Source of the DNA: a candidate division TM6 bacterium GW2011_GWF2_37_49
Lineage (GTDB): Bacteria > Babelota > Babeliae > Babelales > RVW-14
Assembly: GCA_000989955.1 (NCBI GenBank)
Contig: LBTE01000001.1
Location: forward strand, 62,001 to 126,000
Direction of reading: 5' to 3'
DNA: 64,000 nt
Shown: positions 35,842 through 46,400 of the stretch, piece by piece
How positions within the stretch are numbered: the first letter of the stretch is position 1
How the letters are laid out: every line of letters starts with the position of its first letter
Program-made: the position numbers and the translations under genes
Notes under the pieces: generated by a model
Told to the model about the DNA's origin: nothing
Database searches by the model: none
What the model saw: only the letters and a program-made list of their open reading frames with translations

Positions 35842-37415
35842 CGATTCTCCCTCTCCTCTTTATTTAAAACAGACTCCGCCTTGTCGAACACCGAACAAAG
35901 CTCTTTCACAAATTTAGTTCGTTTATAAAAATATTTTTTTGAAAGATCGACTTCGTCTTCCAGTACTTTTTTAAGCGGAATAACCATGAATTTTTTATCA
36001 CTGGTTTTTATGTTCAAATAATCCGTAGAATTGCGCACCGCTTCTCTGAAATCTTCAAGCGTTTTGACCACCACGCCGTTGACCTCTTTAATTATGTCAC
36101 TTTGCCCAACCACTCGCGCATCCATCGTCAATGAAGTTGGAAAAATATTTGAAATAATTAAACGAGGTTGGTACTGATTTATACGCCTGGTATATTTTAT
36201 GATATACGGATTTTCTTCTTCAAACTTGGGAATATGATTTAACGCCAACGACATAACAACCATACCTCCAATGATTTCGTAATCAATCTCTTCAAATTCA
36301 GGATACATCTGTCGAATTGGCAAAGGAGTTGTTAACTCAAAATTAAAATTAAAATTGAGTTTTTGACCTGTTCTATAAATCTCCAGATCAATCTTTTGAC
36401 CAAGCTCAAAACGGTTTAACAGAGCAACAATCGAAATCTTATCTTCACTCCACGGAGCGCTTGTTTCACCGTACAAATCAATTTTATAACCATTGATTGA
36501 ATACAAAACATCGCCATCTTGAATGCCAGCTTTTTCAAGCAGCGAATCTTTAAACACGCGACTTACATAAAGTCCGCCAGGCTCGGGGTTATCCAAAAAC
36601 TTGGTCATGTGTTTGGTGCCAAAGTTAAACTCGCATCCAAGCATTGGTTTGCGCAAAAATTTAACTTTGTATAATTCACTTATCACATTTTTTATATCAT
36701 TGATTGGAATGATATAACCTACCCCCTGCGCCTTTGAAATACGAGCGGTGTTAATGCCAATAACTTTGCCTGCTGTATTAAGCGATGGACCGCCAGAATT
36801 GCCTGGATTAAGTGCGGCAGTAATCTGAATGTACGACTCATCCCAGACAACATCACGACCGCTAACAATGCCTTGAGTGCTTTTTAATTTCTCTTGCCCC
36901 AGCGGATAGCCAAGCGCCATAATCTCTTGAGTACGAACAATCTTGTCCGAATCTCCAAGCTTCAAAAAAGGAACACTGCCAAGCTCTTTTTTGATTGCAG
37001 CCATAGCAGAATCTTTCAGCTTAAGAAGCGCAAGATCACGATCTGGACCGACGCCAACTACATCTACGTCAAATTGCTCCTTGCCAAGCGAAGGAATTTG
37101 AATTTTGATACCAGCAGCCTCATCGATAACATGAAAATTGGTTAATAAATGCCCTTCCTGATCAATAAAAAAACCACTCCCACAAGACTTGCTTTGCTTG
37201 GGCGTTTTGTAGGGCTCCAACCAGTTAAATGTTGCGGTATCAACAAAAACTTGAACTACAGTATCCTTGGCTTGATGTTGAACTTTTTGCCAAATTTTAG
37301 AACTAGGAGTATCTTCAAATGAATCATCCACCGCCCCATCTGCTGGCTTAAAACTCAATGAATTAAAGCCAAAAATAAGAATAATGACTAAAACATTTTG
37401 AATAAATAAATACAT
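35838..37415 (-). CDS. HtrA/DegP-like periplasmic serine protease with PDZ domains
   Basis: 525 residues with an N-terminal export helix. A trypsin-like domain has the catalytic triad in place: His95 (LLTNFHVID), Asp127 (DRDLALLKL) and Ser207 (NPGNSGGPSLN). A first PDZ domain is recognisable (GLYVSRVFKDSLLEKAGIQDGDVLYSING) and a divergent second one follows (ISNIFPTSLTMDARVVGQSD). HtrA proteases degrade or refold damaged periplasmic proteins. The gene heads an operon with two secreted helical proteins, an unusual context suggesting a dedicated role. Confidence 0.9.
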   Translation of the reverse strand: MYLFIQNVLVIILIFGFNSLSFKPADGAVDDSFEDTPSSKIWQKVQHQAKDTVVQVFVDTATFNWLEPYKTPKQSKSCGSGFFIDQEGHLLTNFHVIDEAAGIKIQIPSLGKEQFDVDVVGVGPDRDLALLKLKDSAMAAIKKELGSVPFLKLGDSDKIVRTQEIMALGYPLGQEKLKSTQGIVSGRDVVWDESYIQITAALNPGNSGGPSLNTAGKVIGINTARISKAQGVGYIIPINDIKNVISELYKVKFLRKPMLGCEFNFGTKHMTKFLDNPEPGGLYVSRVFKDSLLEKAGIQDGDVLYSINGYKIDLYGETSAPWSEDKISIVALLNRFELGQKIDLEIYRTGQKLNFNFNFELTTPLPIRQMYPEFEEIDYEIIGGMVVMSLALNHIPKFEEENPYIIKYTRRINQYQPRLIISNIFPTSLTMDARVVGQSDIIKEVNGVVVKTLEDFREAVRNSTDYLNIKTSDKKFMVIPLKKVLEDEVDLSKKYFYKRTKFVKELCSVFDKAESVLNKEERENR

Positions 37416-37891
37416 ACAGCACTCCTTTAATTTGGTAATAAAATGATTTTTATTGTTGCAAAATTAATGCATACATTTCAAGAAATCATAAAACTGCCGC
37501 GCTTGTGTTTGATCAAAAAGTTTAAATTATATGTTCACGCAATATTATTAAAAATCATCACTTATTAACTCTTCAAGTTGGCATTTTTTTAAAGACGCAA
37601 ACTAGTCAAACCTCTGATTTGATAATGTAAATCGCGATATTGTAACATAGTTACCAACAATGAATGTTGGTAACTATGTTACAATATTTCAAAACATCCC
37701 ATCACAAAATCGCCAACACAAATTGCATCATTTTGAAACAGTTTTGAAACCGCCTTCTTGGTAGTTGATTTGACCCGATTAACATAATAGATAAAATTGC
37801 GACAAAATATTTTACATAAAATACAATTTTTGAATAAAAGTCACACATTTGCTAGAATTTAAACATGTAAAACTTGATAAAAGGAAATAAA
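37416..37891. other. Intergenic region between divergent htrA-like gene and murE
   Basis: 476 bases holding the promoters of two divergent genes. Apart from the long hairpin at 37637-37687, no repeat, RNA or ORF is evident. An AAAGGAA ribosome site for murE lies at its right end. Confidence 0.5.
37637..37687. repeat. Perfect 23-bp inverted repeat with 5-base loop
   Basis: The 23 bases 37637-37659 (starting ATATTGTAACATAGTTACC) are exactly complementary to 37665-37687, separated by ATGAA. It is AT-rich, lies between two divergent genes and has no T-run, so it is not a standard terminator. It may be an operator, a transcript-stabilising hairpin or a mobile-element remnant. Confidence 0.85.
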
Positions 37892-39304
37892 ATGATGTTG
37901 TTTGATAACGTATATCCAGTTACATGCCACACAGACCACGTTGGACAAGGGTCAACGTTTGTAGCCATCAAAGGCAACAACTTGGATGGCGCACAATTCA
38001 TTGATGCAGCGATCGAAAAAGGAGCAACTACAATAGTTATTGAAAAAGGCACAATCCTGAATCAGCAACCAAAAATAAATTATGTTTTTGTTGATGACTG
38101 CAGAACTTCATTGTCAGAAATGGCAGCACAAAAACTTGGTAACCCCGCAGAAAAACTTAAAATTATCGGAATAACCGGAACATGTGGCAAAACAACGACT
38201 AGTTATTTGATTGAACATATTTTAAAAAAAGCAGGGCATAAAACAGCCTTACTTGGCTCAATAAAAAACAAAATTTTGGACGAGCAAGAAGATGTTTTAC
38301 TCACAACACAATCAAGTGATTATATCCAAATGTTTTTAGCCGAATGCGTCAAGCGTGGCGTTGAATACGTGGTTATGGAGGTGTCATCACACGGGCTTGC
38401 TTTAAAACGCACTCACTGTCTTCAATTTGAAGCAGCAGGATTTACAAACTTAAGCCGAGAGCACATGGATTTTCATCCAACGCTGGATAATTATTTTCAA
38501 ACAAAATTTCAAATCTTTGATCAGGTCAAGACATCTGGCGCAGCTGTGATAAACACCGACGACGAGTGGGGCAAAAAAGCGCATCAATTACTTGAGAATA
38601 AAAAATATAACTTTTCCAAATTTGGGTTTGGACAAAAACATTCACCCGAATCAAAAATTTCAATAATTCAAAACGATTTAAACATGCTGAGATTTCAGAT
38701 TACAGGATTTGATTTAACACTGAATACACAACATTTACTTGGCGACTTTAATGCATACAATATCACGATGGCAAGCTTGATTTGCAAAAGCCTTGGATTA
38801 AGTGAGAAAAAAATAGTAACTGGAATTTCAAGTTTTAAAGGAGTTCCTGGCAGGCTGCAATGCCACAAGTTAAAAAATGGAGCCATGGCATTTGTTGATT
38901 ACGCACACAAGCCAGACGCAATGGAAAAAGTTCTAAAAACGTTGAGACCTCAAACAGACCATCTAATCGTTGTATTTGGATGCGGAGGCAACCGTGACAA
39001 AACTAAGAGATCTGTTATGGGTCTTTGTGCTGCAAATTATGCAGACCAAATTATAATAACAGACGACAACCCAAGAGATGAAGACAGACAAGTGATTGTA
39101 GATGAGATAATGGCTGGAATCCCAGAGATTAAAAAATCTTGCACTCAGTGCATTTTAGACCGAGCGTCTGCGATAAAAACTGCAGCACAAATATCAAATC
39201 CAAATTCAATCATTGCACTTCTTGGCAAAGGCCATGAAAATTATTATTTAATAAAAGGTAAAAAACATCATTTTGACGACTTTGAAGAGATAAATAAATA
39301 TTAG
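37892..39304 (+). CDS. murE: UDP-MurNAc-tripeptide synthetase (MurE)
   Basis: 470 residues from the ATG at 37892, preceded by AAAGGAA (the in-frame TTG at 37874 has none). P-loop GITGTCGKTTT near residues 93-103; Mur central motifs (VVMEVSSHGLAL, FTNLSREHMDFH); C-terminal ITDDNPRDED. The DNPR motif is the mark of enzymes that add meso-diaminopimelate, rather than lysine, to the peptidoglycan stem peptide. Stands alone here, not in a dcw cluster. Confidence 0.94.
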   Translation: MMLFDNVYPVTCHTDHVGQGSTFVAIKGNNLDGAQFIDAAIEKGATTIVIEKGTILNQQPKINYVFVDDCRTSLSEMAAQKLGNPAEKLKIIGITGTCGKTTTSYLIEHILKKAGHKTALLGSIKNKILDEQEDVLLTTQSSDYIQMFLAECVKRGVEYVVMEVSSHGLALKRTHCLQFEAAGFTNLSREHMDFHPTLDNYFQTKFQIFDQVKTSGAAVINTDDEWGKKAHQLLENKKYNFSKFGFGQKHSPESKISIIQNDLNMLRFQITGFDLTLNTQHLLGDFNAYNITMASLICKSLGLSEKKIVTGISSFKGVPGRLQCHKLKNGAMAFVDYAHKPDAMEKVLKTLRPQTDHLIVVFGCGGNRDKTKRSVMGLCAANYADQIIITDDNPRDEDRQVIVDEIMAGIPEIKKSCTQCILDRASAIKTAAQISNPNSIIALLGKGHENYYLIKGKKHHFDDFEEINKY

Positions 39305-39328
39305 CCGAAAGCATGATTTTTAGGGGCA

Positions 39329-39463
39329 TACATCAAACGTGCTTCTCTTAAACAAGCCGCACATGGCATCTGCCAAGAAAATGATATTTTTTTACATGCG
39401 GCCTACCAGCACCGATTGGATGCTGGTAGGCGAATGTTTTTTCAAAATAGTGCAAAAACTGGC
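39329..39463 (+). repeat. 135-nt dispersed repeat, copy H
   Basis: TACATCAAACGTGC at 39329, central ATATTTTTTTACATGCGGCC, end AAAATAGTGCAAAAACTGGC. 135 nt. The centre forms a perfect 10-bp hairpin, CCTACCAGCA with TGCTGGTAGG, followed by GCGAATG and six T, so it can act as the terminator of murE, which ends 25 bases upstream. Its other end lies ten bases from the stop of the giant gene at 39474. Confidence 0.78.
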
Positions 39464-39473
39464 TCCGACAAAA

Positions 39474-42400
39474 TTATGCCACCGCAGGAACAGCTTGAGG
39501 TTTAACGGCAGGAATTGTAGGTACAACTTGCCTTACTGCATGAGTTGGTTTATCAGATGCTTTTTTTGTAGGAATAACAACGTTTGGTTGTGGCACTTCT
39601 TTTGGTTTTTTAACAGACACGTCAGTTGCTCGACGTTTTAATATTGTCGAAATAGAATCTCTAACTTCAACATCTTTAATTAATATCTCTCGATTCCAAT
39701 TACTAAAACCAACACATGTAACAGGAGGCATAGGATAAGGGTCTTTCCATTCAAATTGCTTATTTTGACCAAGCTTGCCGACTCCACAAGAAATAATGCC
39801 TTCATCAACATTTATCCAATACTCTTTAAAAGTTGTTGGATCAGGAGAAAGGTCAGGAAGCTTCTTTTGATCGAATTCAACAACAGCATCACCTAAACTT
39901 TTTCTGTGTATAGCTGTAACCTTATTGTTCCATTTTCCAAACACAATTTCATAAATTCTACTATTTAAGTTACGAACTTTATAAGGCCCTTCTCCAAGAG
40001 CAACAAATATATCCTGCGCTGCCTTTACCTGAAAGGTTACCGAACCACTTGCAGGACTTGGAAATTTTACTGGGAACCAAAAATATTCACCTTTAAATTT
40101 AATTGGCATACCATTCTGATTTACCGATGGAGAGGTTATAAGTTTCGCTGAAATATTACTTATCAATCCATACCACTTATCCCTTATTGCCTCATCTTCA
40201 GCATTTCCAGCACCAGTAAGATAAGGGTTATTATAAGCCTCAATAAAAGTACTGAGCACTGTTTGAAGAAGTATGACTGTATAAGGTGTTATCTCTAAGT
40301 TAACAACACTATTGAAAAGTGTTTCCAATCCATCGCAAATTTTTGCTTTTACTGTTGAATCACCGACAATATAAAAATCCGTAATAAGCCGCATTGCATC
40401 AGCCCACTGTTTAATGCCGTAATCAAGCTGTACTGGATCAGAAAGTTGCAAAGGAAGAACGACACCTAACTTAGCTTCAAAAATCTGCCTATTTCTCAGA
40501 GTTTCTGAACTAACTTGGCCAGACCCACCAACCATTCTTTGGATATCTTCTCTAAAAACGTAACGCTTCGACTCCGTTTCATACTCATCAATTTTAGATT
40601 GCATTGCTTGTTGGCCAATTTTAAACGCTGCTGCAAGAATCGCAACCGCACCTGTTGCAGCTATTACGCCTAAACTACTATAAACCTCAAGATTGGTTGC
40701 TTGAGCTAAGCTGGCAGCTGCTTTAAATATAGTTTCACCAGTAATTTCAAGTGCTTTTACACATTTTTCCAAATCTTTCCTTTCTTTAGATTGATCTTGA
40801 TAAAGATGTGTAACATTTGGCAATCCAGACTCTAAAACATTCATTTTAATGTGATAAGATGCACCAGGCTCTGGAGTGCCGTTAGTTTGAAACAGGGTCC
40901 CTGTAAGGACATCCCTAAATCTAACCGCAGGGCCATCTTGCATAATTTTATAATCATAAGGAGATATTATAGTTAACGAAGTTAAGCTAGGTGTTTTATA
41001 TGCAGAACCATCTTTACTAAATACAAACTGGATTTCTGGCCAAATTTCAAGATTTTGGATAGAAGCCTTACCTCCAAACCCAATTTTGAATATACCCTTT
41101 GGACTGCTTGAATCAACAAATACACAAAATGTATTTTTACCAACATCTCCATTTCCAATAACAACAAGCCCTTTGTAAATACCAACCCAATATTTATTTA
41201 CTTCATTCGTCTTCAAGGCTGCTATTGGTAGCATACCAGCATCAATTCTATATAAATCTTGGCCCCCATTTATTCGCTCAACAAGCGTTGCAGAATTTTG
41301 CTCAGCTCCAAAAGTTATTTTGTATCCTTCATTGTTCGAATTACCCAAAAATAATATTGCTTCCTCCGAGCCTTTTGCTTCAAATGCTACTGTTCCTGAG
41401 TCTGTTGGAGAAAGTGGCAAACTATGCCAAGCAGGAGCATCACTAGTTCCAACTTGAATATTTTTTGTATCTTTTACATAAATTCGCTGTGGAGGCATGA
41501 CAACGATGGAACTTGCCACTTTTTGAATATTTTTAATCTTAGTAGTTGATTCATGCGTACAAAATCCAACGTTTAAATTACCACTAGCAGGCTTTGGATC
41601 TCGCCATGACATGATAATATTTGTACCTGGAGAGCCTTTTCCAAGCACTATAAAGCCTTTATCATAACTAACCCACAATTGCTCAATCATGTCTGGCATG
41701 ATCCTTGCATTTATATTTTGCTCATTGTTAACAGATTGTACAACCTCGCCATTTTTATAAATTATCGTTTTTGTATTTTCTGCCGCACCAAATGCAATTT
41801 TATAAATTGATTGAGGAGCAATTTCATCCGAAAAACATACTTGTACATCACCTTCAGGCGAAAATGCTTCAAAAATAACGGTTCCTTGTCCAGGTATTGG
41901 CAATGATTCATCAATCCAAGCAAACCCTTTTGAATATAAAGGATTTATTGTTACCACCATTTCTGGACCAAAATTATCTATTTTATAGCGGCCATGCCCA
42001 ATAATTTCTGGATTATCATGCGCCCAAACTGAAGATTTTAAAGCAGAAAAGCCAGCGGATGTTTCTTGTGGTGCACCTCCGCCACTTTCGTTAGGAATAT
42101 ATACAATAACTTCTATGGCATTTTTTGAAGCTTGATTTATAATCGAAGGCTTACCATCATATCCAGTCTTTCCAATCTCTGAAAGTATAATTTTTTGTAT
42201 TTCTTCAGTTTTTTTTAATTTTGGTCTCAACCTGTCAAACTCTATTTTTTTGTTTTGAAGCGCAATTATTAGTGGCACAATTGGATGCCTTGATACATCA
42301 GCCACGATGTGTAATGTTTCATCTGGTTTGCCTAGCTTTCCTTCATGTATCCTTATCTCTTTTTCATTATTTATACCTTTTTGCTTTTCTTCATCTGTAA

Positions 42401-43262
42401 GATATTCCGTATACTTTATACGTATTGCTCGTCCAGGAACAGTGTAAGATGCGCCGGCCATATCTTTAAGCCAATTAAAACCCTCAACATGAAGAACATT
42501 GCCTTTTATCAGCGGTATTAATTTCTCTTTAATGTCTGTTAAGCCCATATTGTTATCAAAATCAAAATCTTCATCTGATTTAAACCATTTAAAACCGTTA
42601 GTAATTTTTGCGTAAGTAATAGTTAGTGGTGGATTCACTCTTTCAGTGATTTCGATTTGTCGTTCAAGTATCTTAATTTCTGCATTTAAAATTGCCGCTT
42701 TTGATGAATCATCTGCGACATCAGCAGCAGATGTATCAACTGATGAAATCAAGCATCCTCCTGTTGCCACATTACGTATATATACCGTATTAAGAGTATC
42801 TCCACAGTTTATATCCTCCACAAGGTCCCACAAAGCATTATCTCCAATCTCTTTTTTTAAAAAAACTTCAAAAGTTTTTGGATCTGATTGAAGATAAAAA
42901 CCTTCGGCAACTTCAGAATAAAATGCAATATACTTATCTCTTTGATGAGATATTGTAAATTGAGTAGCTACATCTCTTGCATCTTTCCCATTCGCATAAA
43001 GGCGCCAGATGCCATTAACATCTTTTTCCACTCTGTAATATTTACCTGTTGATAGCGATTTTATTCGAACCACAGAACCATCATCACCGACCTTGCTGCT
43101 TAACGGTCTAGCTGTAGAGTAAAGAGAAATAGGAAAAGGAGTTTGATTCATAATAGAATCAATTATTGCAAGCCCATACTCCTGCTTTGCTTGGACCGTT
43201 ACGTTAAAACATAAACTTACAAGCCAACAAAAAAATAAAAAATGGCGAAATCGTATCTTCAT
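39474..43262 (-). CDS. Giant secreted protein with three FAMeT-like beta domains (paralogue 2)
   Basis: 1262 residues from the ATG at 43262 (AAAGGAA upstream; an in-frame start at 43316 lacks one). Signal peptide KIRFRHFLFFCWLVSLCFNV. Three diverged repeats resemble the farnesoic-acid O-methyltransferase (Methyltransf_FA) beta-sandwich. Each has the pattern Y.I.FG, then W(I/V)......I..G.G, then W.DP.P and VGF; roughly residues 400-560, 580-725 and 1050-1200. A helical central part has a hydrophobic segment (LGVIAATGAVAILAAAF), and the tail is Pro/Val-rich. Collinear with 46900-50871. Likely exported and sugar- or protein-binding; function unknown. Confidence 0.8.
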   Translation of the reverse strand: MKIRFRHFLFFCWLVSLCFNVTVQAKQEYGLAIIDSIMNQTPFPISLYSTARPLSSKVGDDGSVVRIKSLSTGKYYRVEKDVNGIWRLYANGKDARDVATQFTISHQRDKYIAFYSEVAEGFYLQSDPKTFEVFLKKEIGDNALWDLVEDINCGDTLNTVYIRNVATGGCLISSVDTSAADVADDSSKAAILNAEIKILERQIEITERVNPPLTITYAKITNGFKWFKSDEDFDFDNNMGLTDIKEKLIPLIKGNVLHVEGFNWLKDMAGASYTVPGRAIRIKYTEYLTDEEKQKGINNEKEIRIHEGKLGKPDETLHIVADVSRHPIVPLIIALQNKKIEFDRLRPKLKKTEEIQKIILSEIGKTGYDGKPSIINQASKNAIEVIVYIPNESGGGAPQETSAGFSALKSSVWAHDNPEIIGHGRYKIDNFGPEMVVTINPLYSKGFAWIDESLPIPGQGTVIFEAFSPEGDVQVCFSDEIAPQSIYKIAFGAAENTKTIIYKNGEVVQSVNNEQNINARIMPDMIEQLWVSYDKGFIVLGKGSPGTNIIMSWRDPKPASGNLNVGFCTHESTTKIKNIQKVASSIVVMPPQRIYVKDTKNIQVGTSDAPAWHSLPLSPTDSGTVAFEAKGSEEAILFLGNSNNEGYKITFGAEQNSATLVERINGGQDLYRIDAGMLPIAALKTNEVNKYWVGIYKGLVVIGNGDVGKNTFCVFVDSSSPKGIFKIGFGGKASIQNLEIWPEIQFVFSKDGSAYKTPSLTSLTIISPYDYKIMQDGPAVRFRDVLTGTLFQTNGTPEPGASYHIKMNVLESGLPNVTHLYQDQSKERKDLEKCVKALEITGETIFKAAASLAQATNLEVYSSLGVIAATGAVAILAAAFKIGQQAMQSKIDEYETESKRYVFREDIQRMVGGSGQVSSETLRNRQIFEAKLGVVLPLQLSDPVQLDYGIKQWADAMRLITDFYIVGDSTVKAKICDGLETLFNSVVNLEITPYTVILLQTVLSTFIEAYNNPYLTGAGNAEDEAIRDKWYGLISNISAKLITSPSVNQNGMPIKFKGEYFWFPVKFPSPASGSVTFQVKAAQDIFVALGEGPYKVRNLNSRIYEIVFGKWNNKVTAIHRKSLGDAVVEFDQKKLPDLSPDPTTFKEYWINVDEGIISCGVGKLGQNKQFEWKDPYPMPPVTCVGFSNWNREILIKDVEVRDSISTILKRRATDVSVKKPKEVPQPNVVIPTKKASDKPTHAVRQVVPTIPAVKPQAVPAVA

Positions 43263-43315
43263 CAGTTTCCTTTTTTTAAAAAAGTAAATGCTGTATATGC
43301 TGATTATTAGACTCA

Positions 43316-43450
43316 TACATCAACAACAACATCTTAAACATTCGATCGAATCAATGGTTTCAAGAATTTAACATTTTTTATAATCCGAGCTGCAAGCCTG
43401 CATCAGAAGAAGGCTTGCAGCAGTTTTTCCAAAAAATTGCAAAAACTGCA
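43316..43450 (+). repeat. 135-nt dispersed repeat, copy I
   Basis: TACATCAACAACAAC at 43316, central ACATTTTTTATAATCCGAGC, end AAATTGCAAAAACTGCA. 135 nt. The centre forms a perfect 10-bp hairpin, GCTGCAAGCC with GGCTTGCAGC, followed by AG and five T: a terminator-like structure with stem sequence unrelated to that of copy H. It lies between two minus-strand genes but faces the plus direction. Confidence 0.78.
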
Positions 43451-43482
43451 TTCAATACTTAAACAATCGATCAGCAAATGAT

Positions 43483-46400
43483 TTATGCGGCAGTTGTCGC
43501 AGCCTGTAGATCATATGTTGCATCAATCTCAGTTTCTATAATTTTAGGTTTTGGATGTTTTATCGGACTTGAATCCTTGGCATATTTTAAAATATCTTGA
43601 GCAGTAAACGGAAAATTTGGAGCAAACGGAGCAAAAACTTTAACAAAAGCAGCATCAAAAGCATCTTTATTTGAAGCAAGGCCATAAAATCGTTTAATCT
43701 CTCGTCCAACAAAATCCAAAACTGTTTCAGGCTCAAGCCCCTGAGTTCTATCAAAAACATATGCGCTAACTTTTTTTCTGAAATTTAATGCAGAAATATC
43801 GTAAGCATACGCAGCATTTAAATGCTCGGCCTCAGCTTGCTGATAAAGCGTTTTACATTCAGGATCACCAGAATCAAAGCCAAGATCTACAGTAGCTTTA
43901 ACAAATTTTTCTTGAGCCTGATTAAGCTTATCCCAAGCTGCTGATGTAATCTGCAAGTATTCTGTTTTTCCAACCATTACATCTTCCGTTCCATTCATGT
44001 ATCTCATTTTTACAGGATCTGTACACTTTATTAGCTCTTTTTCTAATTTTAAAACGTCATTCAAAGCCCTCATCAAAACAATAAGAACGCCAACCTCTAT
44101 TTCTTTTGGATTAAACTGTTCACTATCTGGCTCAAAATCAACATCTCCTTCGAATGGAACCATTCGAAGGAGATTGAAATCTTCGAATTTATCAAGAATA
44201 AATTGTTCAAACGAAACATCAGCAACTATTCCACCATCACCTTTAACACTTTTTAAGACTAATTCTTTCACAATATTACGTAAAACATCAGGGGCATTAA
44301 ATATACATTTAGAAACATCTTTAAAATACACCGGCTCCCACAAATACTTGTTAGGCTCAAGAGCATTAGATCTTGACGTAGCTCTTTCATCAACGGTCCA
44401 CATCAATTTAAAAAATAACTTAAAAAATTCGTCTTCTAAAAATTCATCACGCTTGTCTGGATCAGTAAATTGCTTGGTTGCTGTATTGAATAATGATATT
44501 GCTTTTATTAAAAATATTGGCTCAGGATAACCGCCAAAAAGCATTGCCATTAATTCATAGGAGAATGAATCATTTACTGACTCTAAAATCGCATTAAATT
44601 GTATAGGTTCGCCTTCAATGGTGGATGGGAAAATTTTTGTACAAACAGGCGTAAAAGAATTAGCGATGCTTCCAGCGCCAGCATACTCAAACAACAACAC
44701 AATTCCTGAATCAATAATTCCACCAGAATATTTCAATTTTGAACTAGCATTCAAAGTTCTATCATAATAACCAAATTTATTGAGAATATTTTTAAAATAA
44801 TCATCAAATGTTAAGTAAAAATTGGAAACTTTTGACACTGCATCAAGCGTATCTGCCTGAACTTTAATCGCGGCATTTTTTATTGACATCTTTGCAATAT
44901 CATCCGCTCTCTGTTTAGCTACAAAATCCAAACGTTGATTTTCTTCCTTCATTTTAGCTAATTGTACGTTTAAGTCATCGCCCATAAGAGCACGCTGTGA
45001 CAAGGTGCCTTGATCTAATCCAGTCCAATTAAGTGTAAGTTCAGTAACTTTTTTTTGTATTGCTCCCAAGATTAATGCCAAAATAGCAGGTACTACAGCA
45101 GCTAAAAGCATAGCAGATGGAGACTGTGAAAATGCACGAGCTTTAGTAGACAAATCAGTCATTTTTTCGTAAAATGTTTGACTCATCTCAGTTTTAACAT
45201 CATTCAAATATGCGGCTTCCAAAGCTTTTTTTTGTGATTTTTCATACTCTGTTTCAGGATTAGTTAAAATCTTATTTAAAGCGGTCAATTTTTTTGACGC
45301 ATCTCGTGGTTTAAAAATCTCTCCAAGAGTAGATGGATTTAGTTTTGACTTTTTTGCAATTTCCAGCAGCTTTTTTTGATACTCTTTTGGATTATCTTTT
45401 TGAAGTCTTTGCATCTTTGCTAAGGCTAAGGCTTTATATTTAAAATCTTCACTATCAAGGCTCGCCTCAAAGCTTATTCTTTGCTTCTTAACTTCTTCAT
45501 CTGAAAGCTGTGGCTTGCCGGCCTTGTCCAACGCAGCATTTTCTTCTTTAATTTTTTCATCAAAATCTGCTAATTCAACTTGCTTTTGTTTTCCAAAAAC
45601 AGAATCTTCCACCTCTTTTCTAAAATCATCGCTTGAAAGATGCTTTTTTAAGGCCTTTTCGCGATCAGCTATATCTTTTGCAGAAAGAGGAGGCTTGCCA
45701 GCATCCAACAATGCTTTAGTTTCTGTCCTCAAGTCATCATTAAATTTTTTTATAGCCTCTTGCTTTTGTTTCTTAACTTCTGAATCCCAAGCTTTCGATT
45801 GCGAAGCATGTTGATCTGTTAATAAAAATCCTGAATATAGCTTAGATTTAAAAGCTCTTGCATCTTTATTAATCTCTTCAACATTTCTCTGAAGAGCTGT
45901 ATCTTTTAATTTTAGCGAAGCTTTCATAATTGCCCTACTTGAATCAGGAAATATTAGTGCCACTTTTTTTCCAAGAGCAATAAATTGATCTTCTAAACCA
46001 CTTTTACTTTGAATATCTTCTTCAGGTCCTTGTTTAGTCTGCCTCTGGACCAATTCATCAATTTCGCTTTTTATAGCCTCTTTTTTTTGTTTTTCAATAT
46101 CTTGCTTCATTACATCGGCAAGCGATTTTTGCTTTTGTTTTGTTAGGCTTGCAATCGCTTGCTTCATTTTTTCTATAATTGTTGGGGGTTCTTTTTTAGG
46201 AGGTTCCCCAATTCTTAAATACTTTCCGTCAACTTCCACAAACTTCTGGCCTTCTTCGACCTTTACCCATTTTCCAGATGGTGATTTATAATAACCATCC
46301 TTGATATCTTTTTGATCAATAAAATCTTTTTTTGTGTCTTTGTCTGGCATAGGAGTTTTAGCTTGAGCCTTTTTTCTTTCCTCATCAGCTGCCGTCTTCT

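Noticed and set aside
39339-39641. 100-codon plus-strand ORF after murE
   Set aside because: Runs through repeat copy H and into the antisense of the giant secreted gene; no ribosome site or coding character.
43997-44530. 177-codon antisense ORF within the coiled-coil giant gene
   Set aside because: Antisense to a long ORF with signal peptide and ribosome site; no recognisable protein.
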